Assembly: GCA_963665155.2 (NCBI GenBank)
Contig: CAXXFI010000002.1
Span: 868,001 to 932,000 of the forward strand
DNA from: UBA1141 sp963665155
Lineage (GTDB): Bacteria; Chloroflexota; Dehalococcoidia; Lucifugimonadales; UBA3495
DNA: 64,000 bases
Direction of reading: 5' to 3'
The position numbers and the translations under genes were made by a program. Shown piece by piece: positions 29,308 to 38,624 of the stretch. The notes below the pieces were generated by a model. It searched no databases and was not told the origin of the DNA. It saw only the letters and a program-made list of their open reading frames with translations. Position 1 is the stretch's first letter, and every line of letters starts with the position of its first letter.

Positions 29308-29961
29308 TTATGAATCTGCAAGTGCCGCAGCCACCCGCCTATTGAGTTCTTCTTCTGACAAATCTTCCTGGTGGGTGCTGACATACCAGATGTGCCCAAA
29401 GGGGTCTTCAAAGGTGCCAGTCCGATCGCCCCAAAACTGGTCTTCTAGCGGCATTAAGACGCTCGCCCCGGCCTCAGTTGCTTTGGTCACGTCGCCGCTG
29501 GTTTCGGCTAGCGAATCCCGCGGTGAGTCCTCCCTCGAAGCCTCGATGTCGTAGTGGCTGAGGGTCTTGGAGAACAGGCGGAAGCTGGAGACCACGTCTA
29601 TCCCACCTTCGGGAATTATTACTGTGCTGCGAAGGTCCCGCAGGTCGCTCAACAGATCCTGTACCACCACTTTGTACTCAGAGTCGTCAACTGTCAGCGT
29701 CGGATGGGAGAACACGATGGTCTCGGTGGGCGTGCCCTCGTCACCGAAGTCGAATCGGTCCTGCAGAAGCACCAGCGCCTCCCCCGACTCTCCGGGCAGG
29801 GTCTCCTCAAGGTCCTCGTTGGCGCCGACGCTGAAACACGCCCCGATGAGGACCATGGCGATAACCAGCCACCCTAAGAGCACCCTCTTGCGGTGCCGCC
29901 TGACCCAGGCCGCGATGTGTCCGGTGAAGAATGGTGTGTACTGCGAGTCCGAAGCAGCCAT
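29308..29961 (-). CDS. Chimeric MMPL-transporter N-terminus / VOC-domain C-terminus
   Basis: This 217-residue open frame appears to be an in-frame fusion of two truncated genes. Residues 1-150 look like the start of an MMPL/RND exporter: WVRRHRKRVLLGWLVIAMVL transmembrane helix, then ANEDLEETLPGESGEALVLLQDRF and a short periplasmic segment. Residues about 155-217 match the end of a PhnB/glyoxalase-like VOC protein: DVTKATEAGASVLMPLEDQF, GTFEDPFGHIW, STHQEDLSEEEL. The ribosome binding site GGGGGAG precedes ATG 29961. Neither half contains a complete functional domain, so it is probably a deletion product that is still open. The junction lies near 29505. Confidence 0.7.
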   Translation of the reverse strand: MAASDSQYTPFFTGHIAAWVRRHRKRVLLGWLVIAMVLIGACFSVGANEDLEETLPGESGEALVLLQDRFDFGDEGTPTETIVFSHPTLTVDDSEYKVVVQDLLSDLRDLRSTVIIPEGGIDVVSSFRLFSKTLSHYDIEASREDSPRDSLAETSGDVTKATEAGASVLMPLEDQFWGDRTGTFEDPFGHIWYVSTHQEDLSEEELNRRVAAALADS

Positions 29962-30026
29962 GATGACTCCCCCAAGCTAAAATCTGCTTTGGTCGAACGT
30001 AAATTTTAGAGCAAAATAGCGAGGTC

Positions 30027-31334
30027 TTAATTAAAGTAAGCGACGGCTCCATTCTCGATTCGGCAAGGCAGTAATCCGAGCTCTTGGGCAAACTGCTGTA
30101 GGTTTTGTAGCACGGGGCTGGATGCCCGGTCACCCACCGAATTGAAAGCGACGTTGCCCGACCTTCCTCCTGGCAAGGTTGCAGCCGACACGGCATCCCT
30201 TAGCACTAGAGGGTCTATCACCAGCGACCCTCCCTCATCTTGCGCCACCGACTTTACGGCGTTCAGCAAGATGACGGCGGCATCTGAATACTGAGCCACA
30301 AAAGCCGCCGTAGGCTCACTCCCGTGCACGTCGGTAAATTCACTCAGGTAAGCCGCACCTAAAGGCGGCGAACAACCGGAAAACGCTACGCCCTCCGCCA
30401 ACTCTCCCAACGCAGCGAGGAACTCGCAGTTTGCGGAGCCGCAAACTGCGTCGCCGGAGGCATATGCGCCGTTCCAGCCGGCATCGCGAAGCTGCCGTAA
30501 AAGTAGGATGGCTTCCGGATTGAATCCGGCAAAGAACATCGCGTCCGGATTCGCTTCAGCGATCTCTGCAGCAAGTTCGCTAAAGTCGGCGGTGCCTCTA
30601 TCGACGCCGGTCATGGTTACTTGAAGACCCGCTTCCAAAAGAATTGGTTGTGCCCTAAACGCTAAGTCATCGCCGTAGGTTTCTTTATCGTGAACAATAT
30701 AAACGTTGCGGGCGCCAAGAAAGTCGGGATCGGAGAAATATACTCCGATCAGGACTCCCTGGGCGTCGTTGCGGTAGGCAGTCCGGAAGAAAAATCCATC
30801 TCCCAGTTGCTGTTCCGCCAGTTTCGTAGATGTAGCCGAGCCGGAAATCATCACGATCCCGGCGTCGGCGTAAATTCCTTAGGTTCTGACAGCCCCCGCA
30901 GAACATTGTGGGCCCATCACGCCCACCAAGCCTGGATGTTTCAGCAACCGCTCGGCTGCTAGCCGGGTAATGTCTGCTTCGGTACAACCATCGTCCTCGG
31001 AGACGACTGAAATCTCATGGCCGCCGATCGTGTCCCCATTCTGCGTTATCCACTGCTTGACCGCTACAACCACGGCATCACGGTACTCTTGCCCGCGGGG
31101 CGCTGCCGGTCCGGTTAGTGCTGACGACACTCCAATTACCACGGGCTCTCCCACCGGTATGAGCATAGATGTTCCTGGGCTGCGGGCTATATCCGCTAGA
31201 GGTACGTCCACAATCTCATCATCAGTTGAGCACGCCGCTACGGCCAATATAAAGACAACCGCCGCAGCTAGCAGTAGGCCAGGCCTCAGTGCCCGGCGAA
31301 TTACATTTGCTATGGCATCATCGGCTTCTGGCAT
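30027..31334 (-). pseudogene. Branched-chain amino acid type ABC substrate-binding lipoprotein, one nonsense mutation
   Basis: A lipoprotein signal (VVFILAVAACS) is followed by a periplasmic-binding-protein type I fold: VVIGVSSALTGPAAPRGQEY, GHEISVVSEDDGCTEADITR and VGVMGPQCSAGAVRT. A TAA at 30879-30881 (expected Leu) comes next, then in the same frame GIYADAGIVMISGSATS, YFSDPDFLGARNVYIVHDKETYG and VAFNSVGDRASS. ATG 31334 follows GGAAGG. Only this stop disrupts it, so inactivation is recent or the base is wrong. No permease or ATPase genes are adjacent. Confidence 0.85.
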
Positions 31335-31429
31335 TTTTCACCTTCCCTTGGACAACCTTAAAGACCGCCGACGTGTCAATCTCCGTAGTCCCTCGCAAAA
31401 AATGTTTTAAAATGTTGCTGAGGGGCGTC

Positions 31430-31617
31430 ATGACGCGAGGCGGTGTGAAAGAGTACATAGAAGCGGTTCGAGGGCGTTTTATTTAAAGGGAAGCCGAAAG
31501 GGAAAGGGGCAGATTTGGATGAGGTGACAAACAGCGGCAATGCATTGCCAGAAACGGCTACCATACGGGCTGGCCCGCCAAAAGAGGCGGGCCGCCGACT
31601 ATTCCTTCTTTAGCAGC
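31430..31617 (+). pseudogene. Integrase-core transposase N-terminal remnant
   Basis: The frame starts GGVKEYIEAVRGRF and, after frameshifts near 31480 and 31515, continues with YLKGSRKGKGQI, DEVTNSGNAL and GPPKEAGRR. This matches the beginning of IS481/ISNCY-like integrase-core transposases (VKEYIEAVRGRYL...KGKILDEF...RKAAIRLL). Only about 60 residues remain. Confidence 0.5.
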
Positions 31618-31646
31618 TGGTTCGCCGTATCTTCCTTATGTTGCCT

Positions 31647-31673
31647 CACCGCCTGAACGGCGGTGGTTTTTTT
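31647..31673 (+). terminator. Rho-independent terminator
   Basis: CACCGCC (31647-31653) pairs with GGCGGTG (31659-31665) around a TGAAC loop, followed by G and seven T. It is a classical intrinsic terminator reading on the + strand, just after the transposase remnant. Another GC-rich hairpin is at 31572-31593. Confidence 0.75.
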
Positions 31674-31828
31674 ATCAATACTAATATGGCAGCTGGAGGA
31701 TAATTAGAAGGTGCTTCAAAGACCCCGTGGCCTCGGCTGAGATTGTGATCCCTCGAGAAGAGTAAGCGAGGCGGCGGGTTGAAAACTGGAAGGAATCGTC
31801 CTTAGGCTTTTTTCCGGAGATATTCATC

Positions 31829-32095
31829 GTGCGCTGCGCGATCAAAATAATCAACCAACGCTATTTTGATGGCCAGGAAGGGCTGTTCCCAGACGTAGCC
31901 TATGGAATTGATCAGCTGTTAGACCTCACGAATAAATTGGTCGGCATATACAACGAGGAATTGGCGAAGCATATAGAACGCCTGGAAGAGCTGTTAGTTG
32001 AGACCGGACAGGGACAGGATGAAACTCCACTCAACCTGAACTTAGCGGAATTGATTGAAAAGGCCCCAAATGGGAGGCCAAAGCGAATTGCCGGT
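31829..32095 (+). CDS. Possible N-terminal gene fragment, coiled-coil-like
   Basis: From GTG 31829 with GGAG upstream, about 85 residues look protein-like (FPDVAYGIDQLLDLTNKLVG, EELAKHIERLEELLVE). The frame then runs into sequence coding on the other strand. I recognise no family. It may be the head of a truncated gene. Confidence 0.3.
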
Positions 32096-32403
32096 TGTCA
32101 CCCGCCGCCAACGCCTGATCGGCCAAAGTCAAAGCCGCTTTGGTGTCTCCAATCATCCCGTGATATAAGGCTAATCGTACCCGAGCCGACAATGGTGGGT
32201 TCCAACCTATCCGCTCGACAAGAGGAACAGCGGCATTCACGACTGGCCTTGCGTGAGTAAGCACAAATGCTGGAAGTCCGGCACAATGCATAACAGCAAG
32301 TTCGTACATGACGTTCGGGTTTAGGCCTGATCAAATCGACTGGTGTTAGGTGTTCGATTACTTGGCGAATGATCGAGCCATCAAGGGAGATACGATGAGC
32401 CAC
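32031..32403 (-). pseudogene. TPR-like regulatory protein fragment
   Basis: Two minus-strand frames together encode HRISLDGSIIRQVIEHLTPVD, then PLSARVRLALYHGMIGDTKAAL and LADQALAAGDNRQFALASHL. This resembles a helical TPR region of large regulators such as those elsewhere in the window. No start, stop or complete domain remains. Confidence 0.35.
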
Positions 32404-32605
32404 GAATACTTCGCAATCGATTCGTCTGTATAGGTTTGACTACAAGGTCTAAAAGGTCATCCAGGGTTCATCAGGTGAGAATATTGCAATCTATAAAGAT
32501 AAATACACGTGATTACACCTAATATTTTAGGCGTGATGTTTCCACGATACGCCTAGATCGGCCCTCACACAGTCAAATTGTATGTGTAGGCACGAAAATG
32601 GAAAA

Positions 32606-32689
32606 ATATGGGCGGTTGATCGAAAGTTATGGGCGGTTGATCGAAAGATATGGCCGGTTGATCGAAAGATATGGCCGGTTAATCTAGAG
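32606..32689 (+). repeat. 21-bp minisatellite, four copies
   Basis: Units begin at 32606, 32627, 32648 and 32669. The unit is ATATGGSCGGTTGATCGAAAG with few differences, and the last copy diverges at its end. Being a multiple of three, the array is open and would read (I/L)W(A/P)VDRK repeated, in frame with the AAA fragment that follows. Confidence 0.9.
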
Positions 32690-32738
32690 CCTCAGCAAGC
32701 CCGCTTCCGCCTATTCGACTCTATAACAATGTGGGAGG
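32690..32738 (+). pseudogene. Short fragment of the AAA/TPR protein family
   Basis: This segment encodes LEPQQARFRLFDSIT, which matches LEPEQARFRLFDSIT in the intact protein at 41635-45510 and the similar block in the 17929-20790 pseudogene. Sequence on both sides is unrelated. Confidence 0.55.
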
Positions 32739-32755
32739 TCCCTTTTCGCTCCGTA

Positions 32756-33208
32756 CTACCGCCGCCACGCCCTCAAAACGATGCGCCTAATCAATCGCCT
32801 CAGCCCGCTTGTTTCCGTCTGTATGCCAGACGTTTTACAGTGTGGATCTAAGTCAAAGAGCTGACTCAGGCGGGAATCTGGTACAGACGGTAAGGAACTT
32901 TGGAGTTCGCGCTGCAGATCAGCTAAATCCATTTCCACGGGCCAACGTCTCTTACAAGTATGGCAATATAGGTCGTTTGATCTCGTTCGGTACTCTAAGC
33001 CTTTAATCTCTCCTCTGCTCTTTCCACAGCAAGGGCACTTCCCCTGTTTGTACCTGGCTAAAGCGAGGTCCAATGTGAGAGGCTCGTGAACCGCTTGAGT
33101 AGAGTTGTCCCAGATCAAATTGATCCCCCAACCAAGTGACCATGTGGGATGCCTCGAACTATAAGACGGCATACCGAGCGAGTCAAATAAAATTCGTTGA
33201 TATGTCAT
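32756..33208 (-). CDS. Hypothetical protein with zinc-ribbon-like motif
   Basis: A 150-residue frame with CPCCGKSRG near residue 58 and YCHTCKRRWP near 82, spaced like a zinc ribbon. The region after residue 115 is basic and low in family character. There is no strong ribosome binding site before ATG 33208. Neighbours are degraded, so it may be a remnant. Confidence 0.35.
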   Translation of the reverse strand: MTYQRILFDSLGMPSYSSRHPTWSLGWGINLIWDNSTQAVHEPLTLDLALARYKQGKCPCCGKSRGEIKGLEYRTRSNDLYCHTCKRRWPVEMDLADLQRELQSSLPSVPDSRLSQLFDLDPHCKTSGIQTETSGLRRLIRRIVLRAWRR

Positions 33209-33526
33209 TGACCCGAGACCAAAATTTGGAACCAGTTTCTGAATCTTCCATGGATCTATGGAACTGAGGACAAGATAGTTTGAGATCTGGGAAGAGTAAC
33301 GAAACGAGGGTTTCCTTTACTTGCCAATTACCAAATAGGTAGGTTGCTCCGAAAGACTGACCCAGGGGAAACTTCCAGACCAATAATCTAGTCTGGACTA
33401 AAGTCGAATATATTCATTCAAACGGGTGTACATAGCAATATCTTTGGGGGTAATGTGAGCTATGACATGCCGATAAATCTTGTTTTTAGTAGGTCGGTTT
33501 TCGCCGCAAATTTCACATCGGAATTT

Positions 33527-33778
33527 TTAATCTGGGAGCTGCACCAACACCGGGAGGTCTAGAATTAAGGTGGGCCGCTCTTCCCAGTCCCGCCAAAGAC
33601 TCAGAACGGTATGAGTTGACGACGGGATCTTTTCCGCGATCTTCTTGGTGGTCCAGCCCTTGTATATTCCCCACACAATAACAAGCTTGTCTTCGTCAGA
33701 TAACTTTCCCTGCCCGATGCGTGGTTCTCTGTCCGCCAACATGGCTAAAACAGGGGATCTTTCGAATTCTTGTACCAT
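33527..33778 (-). CDS. Hypothetical small protein with helix-turn-helix-like segment
   Basis: An 83-residue frame. Its middle (KLSDEDKLVIVWGIYKGWTTKKIAEKI followed by STHTVLSLWRDWEERP) looks like a helix-turn-helix of the resolvase/transposase type. There is no ribosome binding site of note. It could be the DNA-binding head of a lost recombinase or a small regulator. Confidence 0.35.
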   Translation of the reverse strand: MVQEFERSPVLAMLADREPRIGQGKLSDEDKLVIVWGIYKGWTTKKIAEKIPSSTHTVLSLWRDWEERPTLILDLPVLVQLPD

Positions 33779-34060
33779 ATCTAAATATTAACATGATTTC
33801 CCATGACCTCCCATGATTCTCTGAGATCGCATAAACTCACTAAATCATTGCCTGATTAGACCAAATGAGGCTAGTCACTGAAAATTGCGCCATATAGCCT
33901 TAGGTCCCGCCTGTGAGTACAGCCAAATTAAAGGTTTGGATCAGGATATCACGCTAAATAATGATAATTTAATGTAGAAATCGGAGACAAAGCGTCTCAT
34001 AAGTTTTCTTGCGCCATTACCGTGATCTTTTCGTGGGAATCCATTGAAATTACCCCATCA

Positions 34061-34312
34061 TTAAGACAGGATTGGGGCCAGATTAAGTGAGGGTCCCGCT
34101 GTCTCTACAAACTCTACCAACTCTCTGCCTGGGAACCACCTCCTCTCTTTTGCATCGTCGACCGATTCCGCCAAATCTAACAATCCGAAATTCGATCTGA
34201 GAGTTTCGGCAGCGTCCTTGTTTCGCTCAATTACCAGCATATGATGAAACCCAGATCGGGAAAGGCCCATGGCCAACCCGCCGGCACCGGCGAATAACTC
34301 AATTGACTGCAC
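34061..34312 (-). pseudogene. DNA cytosine-5 methyltransferase, N-terminal remnant
   Basis: GTG 34312 starts VQSIELFAGAGGLAMGLSRSGF, the motif I SAM-binding loop of C5 methyltransferases, followed by HHMLVIERNKDAAETLRSNF (motif II). After about 75 residues similarity ends. Motif IV with the catalytic Pro-Cys and the rest of a protein of 300 or more residues are missing. The start overlaps the end of the Vsr gene by 14 bases, a coupling common in real operons. Confidence 0.75.
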
Positions 34313-34720
34313 GCGTGCCCCCAAGGAACTCCCGGAGTCTCGGGACAAGCTCTTCGGGGCGCTCCGATTCACACTCCCACACGGTCATTGCTTGCCACCC
34401 CACAGCCGTTATAGCTCGCATTACGACCGTATCGCGCTCAACATTGCGGCGGAATTTTTCTTCCCAGAATTCTATGCGAGATTTCGGTATTCTGGACCTC
34501 GAACAACCTAGATGCCTATGCCAGAAACATCCATGAACGAAGATTGCCCTTAATTTCGCCGGGAAAATAACGTCTGGACTACCGGGCAAGCCATTCCATG
34601 CACGCGGAACCGGTATCCCAAAGAATGAAGAAGTCTACGCACTCTGAGTTCGGGCTTGGTATTGCGGGAGCGCACCAGCGCCATATGGCGGCTTCGTTCT
34701 TCAACAGTTAGCGGATCCAT
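34299..34720 (-). pseudogene. vsr: Very-short-patch-repair (Vsr) endonuclease, frameshifted
   Basis: ATG 34720 begins MDPLTVEERSRHMALVRSRN and TKPELRVRRLLHSLGYRF. After a one-base loss near 34595 the other frame continues GLPGSPDVIFPAKLRAIFVHGCFWHRH and EFWEEKFRRNVERD, then AVGWQAMTVWECE. These are the Vsr landmarks, including the PD and FVHGCFWH metal/catalytic block. Vsr nicks T:G mismatches formed by 5mC deamination, so it normally accompanies a C5 methyltransferase, as here. Confidence 0.85.
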
Positions 34721-34901
34721 CACCACACGATTAATCATTACACCAAGATTGAGATCCACCACAAGAGCCTAACTATTAAATCGACAGAGGGTCAAGGCGG
34801 AAATGCCAACAACTTTAATTAGATGCCATTTTCGGATTCGTCTGCAGTTGGTTTTGAAAATCGGGTTGAAATAGCGACGCCGCGAGCCCCACATCGTGCG
34901 G

Positions 34902-35953
34902 TCAATCGCACAATCCTGCTTGACGCGCTTCAGGCGACCCTTTCCACGTAGAACCCTCCTTCCACACACTAAAGATTCCATAGCTGTTTAAGAAACGCAA
35001 AAAGGCTTCTCCTATTGGTTCTGAAAATAGACCCACTAAACCAGTTGGAGGAGCATGTCCGGGATAAACGTACCAAAAGTACCGATAATCAAATAATTGT
35101 GCCAATGCACTTCTTACAGCCGCCGTGGCGTCGCCCTTATAAATCACTTTGACTTCCACTAACCATTCTTGACTAGATTTCCGAAGTATCAAATCGCGAG
35201 GATGTTCCTTATTTGAAACCCTAAATCCCTTGCTCTTAGCCCACTGCTGATACTGATTGAGGACTTTCACATGTCTTCTAGTCTTTACTTGGCGCTGGGA
35301 TTCGACATTAACTACATAGTCTTCTTCACTGTTTGGTTTGAAACCTTCCGATGGTTCTTTGATTCCGCCGTGGGAGTTGGAGTTTGGGTGAGTTACATCT
35401 GAAAGGGTCGCGTGCTGGTAAAGCGAGAGTAGAGTTCTAAGATCGCTATTTAATTCTTCCTACTTTGGCAAGGATTGGTGGCGTACCGCTTCGCGACGAC
35501 GTTCCCGGCAGAATACGCGGATTGTCTCCATCCACCTTGTCCCAAATTTACTTGGTATTCCATACCTCGCAGCATGTCAAATGGAAGATCGTTTCGGACC
35601 GCTATGGCGATCTCGGAGAGACGGGCGAGGGCGGCTTGAGGTCCTAACTCTTGTCTGACCTTCGTGACTCCATGTTGAAGCGTAAGGGTGACGCTCTGAA
35701 GGTCGGTGGAGAATAGATACACGACATATAACCCATTTTGCGGCGTAGTGGTTTCATCCGGGTCCAGGAATGCAACCCAAGGCGTCATAGTTGCGTTTCC
35801 CTGGCCACCACTGCCTCTGATGATGATGCCGGCTGGAACGTGCTCGTTAAAGTGTTGTTCCGCACCACGAAGCATTAGCTGTGTCGGACTAGAAAGGGGA
35901 TCGCTTCGGTCGTAATTTTGAGAGATTTCAATTAGATAATCTCGTATTCTCAC
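34902..35953 (-). pseudogene. MrcB_N (DUF3578) - nuclease fusion, restriction enzyme remnant
   Basis: ATG 35953 starts a DUF3578/MrcB N-terminal-like domain: YLIEISQNYDRSDPLSSPTQ, HFNEHVPAGIIIRGSGGQGN, TPWVAFLDPDET and NGLYVVYLFSTD. Near 35460 a frameshift and a TAG interrupt it. The continuation encodes ELNSDLRTLLSLYQH, a linker, then a PD-(D/E)XK-like nuclease (HPRDLILRKSSQEWLVEVKVIYKGD, candidate D and E-V-K) ending at 34902. MrcB_N domains bind modified DNA. With the adjacent methyltransferase and Vsr remnants I infer a lost restriction-modification set. Confidence 0.72.
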
Positions 35954-36160
35954 TTACGCCCTCCAACTGTCGGAATAATACCAATTAATTGGATAAATGC
36001 TAACAGTTTCCGACAACATGGCTAGATGCTGGGCACACGCCCAGTATAATTAAACAACAGCAGTCAAATCATTTTTATTTAAGGCCTATCCGATCGATGG
36101 GCGCGAACATACTGCGATCAAAGCTGCAGTCATTTCTTCAGGCGATGGGGCATTTTTCCA

Positions 36161-36240
36161 TGGTGGGGAAGCGGAGAACTCGAACTCCCGCGCCATCCGT
36201 GGTCTGCCCCAAAACCAAGTCCTTTGGGTGCCCCCCAATT
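36161..36240 (-). ncRNA. tmRNA/tRNA 3'-end-like fragment
   Basis: On the minus strand the sequence ends GAGTTCGAGTTCTCCGC then TTCCCCACCA, with a TTCGAGT T-loop and an encoded CCA. The T stem contains a mismatch and wobbles, and no matching 5' half is found within about 200 bases. It is therefore at most a fragment, like the ssrA or tRNA tails left by integrating elements. Confidence 0.25.
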
Positions 36241-36415
36241 TCGCGCCCTTGGCAGCTATGGCCCACCGGACTCCCGTTTTGGACTGCCGGGTAACAATTT
36301 CCCTTTATAAATTTGTCGCCGGAAGTGCGTTGCCGTACTGAATCATGTCATAATGCAGCCAAAGGATTCCGAGAATTTCACCATTGCCATCTAATCGTGC
36401 TGGTTGTTGACAATC

Positions 36416-37876
36416 ATGACTATCGAGATAAAAACGAAGAAGCAGTTATTGCAAGAATTGAAGCAGGAACGGGAGCGCTCGAACGCCCTGTACCAAGTTT
36501 CCAACCGCCTGGCCGGCATTCACGACACCGATGAAGTATTGGACCTGATTGTGAACGAGGCGACTAGGCTCGTTCACAATCAGGTGCTTATATTCGCTTG
36601 TTGGAAGGGAACGGCTTGATGACCAGCGTCGCTACGGAGTTCGTGGCGGAATTTGTTGCGCAGGCTGCCGAGGATAGGCCCGTGGTAGAGGTTGAACCAG
36701 GGAAGTCAATACAGGGTCAGGTGTTGGCTACCAAGATTCCAATCGTGGGCGAGGACGTGGCGGAGCATGAATTGGCATCTCCCGATTCCCGCGCGCTTGC
36801 CAAAGATTTCGGACTCCACGGGTTCGCAGGAATTCCTCTGTTGGCCAATGACCGGTCCATAGGCGTGCTCAATGTTCTTGACAAGCCCATCCGTCGCTTC
36901 ACGGACGACGAGGTTTCTCTGCTGACCGCCTTCGCCGACCAGGCGTCCCTAGCCTTGGAAAAAGCCCGGCTCTTAAGCGAGGCGGAGCGGGAGAAAGCAC
37001 ACGCTGAGACCGAGAAAGAACGCTCTGACGCCCTCTACCAGGTTTCCAACCGCATGGCTAACGCTCACGACACTGACGAAGTATTGGACCTGATCGTCAA
37101 CGAAGCCGCCCGGTTGGTAGGAGCGAACGCCGCCTACATTCGCCTCCTGGATGGTAACGCGCTTGTGCCCAGCGCGGCTACAAAGACCGCCGCTGAATAT
37201 GTAGCCGACACCGCCGAAAAAAACCCGACATTCGATCTGGATGACCTCTCAAACCCCATGAGCCTTTTATTGGCCACCAAGCAACCCAGGGTTATCGAGG
37301 ATGCCGCTCAAGATATGAGGGTGACTTTACCAGCCCGCCTAGCCGCCGAAAAATATGGTTTCCATGGTCTCGCAGCAGTTCCCTTGCTGGCCAATGATCG
37401 ATCCATAGGCGTACTTGTTGTGATGGATGGAAAAACACGCCTCTTCACAGACGACGAGGTCTCACTCTTGACTGCCTTTGCCGACCAGGCATCGCTGGCC
37501 TTGGAAAGGGCCCGGCTCCTAAACGAAGCTGAGCGGGAGCGAGAACGCTCGGACGCCCTCTACCAAGTGTCCAACAAGCTGGCTAGCGTACACGAGACGG
37601 ACGAGGTACTAGACCTGATCGTCAATGAGACCCCATCGGGCCATGTGATGGCCACTAAGGAACCTTTGCTCATTGAGGACACAGCAGCAACGACAAATTT
37701 GTTAATGCCAGCGGTCCGCCGGTTGGACCAAGAATATGGTTTCCACAGTGTGGTTGTTGTTCCTCTGCTTGCCAATGACCGCTCGATCGGCGTGCTTATA
37801 GTGATAGATACCCGCATTCGCCGCTTTACTGAGGACGAAGTATCGTTGCTAACTGCCTTCGCCGACCAGGCTTCGT
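36416..37876 (+). pseudogene. Multi-GAF sensor protein fragment, paralogue of the 12877-17759 gene
   Basis: ATG 36416 starts a coiled segment (KKQLLQELKQERERSNALYQ), then at least three GAF repeats with DEVLDLIVNEA, VPLLANDRSIGVL and DDEVSLLTAFADQASLAL blocks almost identical to those of the first copy. A one-base loss created at 36572-36584 by an inverted duplication shifts the frame. The gene ends abruptly at about 37876 inside FADQAS, where a minus-strand SDR gene begins. The kinase part is missing. The third GAF is shortened (NETPSGHVMATKEP). Confidence 0.85.
36544..36584. repeat. 16-bp perfect inverted repeat inside the GAF gene
   Basis: CCTGATTGTGAACGAG (36544-36559) is followed after nine bases by its exact complement CTCGTTCACAATCAGG (36569-36584). 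The paralogue at 14985-15020 has no such palindrome: after AGGCTC it reads CTTGGCGCTTCAGGT. Confidence 0.9.
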
Positions 37877-38624
37877 CGATCACCAGCTCACTGCCAGTCA
37901 TGAAGGAGGACTCGTCGGAGGCCAGGAACAGCACTCCATAGGCCACGTCGTCGGGCACACCCAACCTTCCCAGTGGAGTACCGGAAAGCATTCTCCGGTT
38001 ACGGTCAGGGTCGGCCCGGATCGCTGCGGTCATGGGCGTTTCTATGAACCCCGGGTGTACTGAATTCGCTCTTATGCCCTCGCCGGCGTATTGGATGGCG
38101 GTGGACTTGGTAAGCAGCCGCACCGCCCCCTTGGATGCGTGGTAAGCCGACGAACCGCCGCTGCCCACCAGGCCGTAAATCGACGAGATGTTGATGATGG
38201 AGCCGCCCCCGGCGCGGCGCATCTCTGGAATGGCGGACTTGGTGCCCAGAAACACCCCCTTGGCGTTGATGTCCATGATCCGGTCCCAGCCTTCCACCGT
38301 CGTTTCCTCCACTCGCCCCCCGGCGTTGTTGACACCGCCACTGCCGATACCGGCGTTGTTGACAAGGATGTCCAACCTGCCGAACTGGGAAACCGCGGCG
38401 GCAACAGCATTAGCCCAGGCTGACTCACTTGTCACATCCACGCTAAGAAATAGGGCATCGCCTCCGGCTTCCCCAATCTGGGCTTCTACCTGGCGGCCTT
38501 CTTCCTCCAAGACGTCACCGAAGACTACCTTAGCCCCTTCGCGGGCAAAGAGATTGACCTCCGCCGCTCCCATGCCCCTGGCACCCCCACTGATCAGCGC
38601 TACTTTTCCGTCCAGTCGTCCCAT
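37876..38624 (-). pseudogene. SDR-family oxidoreductase, C-terminally truncated
   Basis: ATG 38624 (AAGGAG six bases upstream) starts a classical short-chain dehydrogenase. It has KVALISGGARGMGAAEV (cofactor loop), VDVTSESAW, DILVNNAGIG (NNAG), SIINISSIYGLVGSG, and YHASKGAVRLLTKS (Y-x-x-x-K with the preceding Ser), then PGFIETPM and ESSFMTGSELVID. The expected GGY-type ending is missing. The frame instead runs through about 90 codons antisense to the joined GAF gene. Only the last 5-10 residues are lost, so activity is possible but the tail is abnormal. A small gene lies just upstream. Confidence 0.8.

Noticed and set aside
32606..32689. CRISPR-like array
   Set aside because: Units are contiguous 21-bp tandem copies with no spacers, and no cas genes are present.
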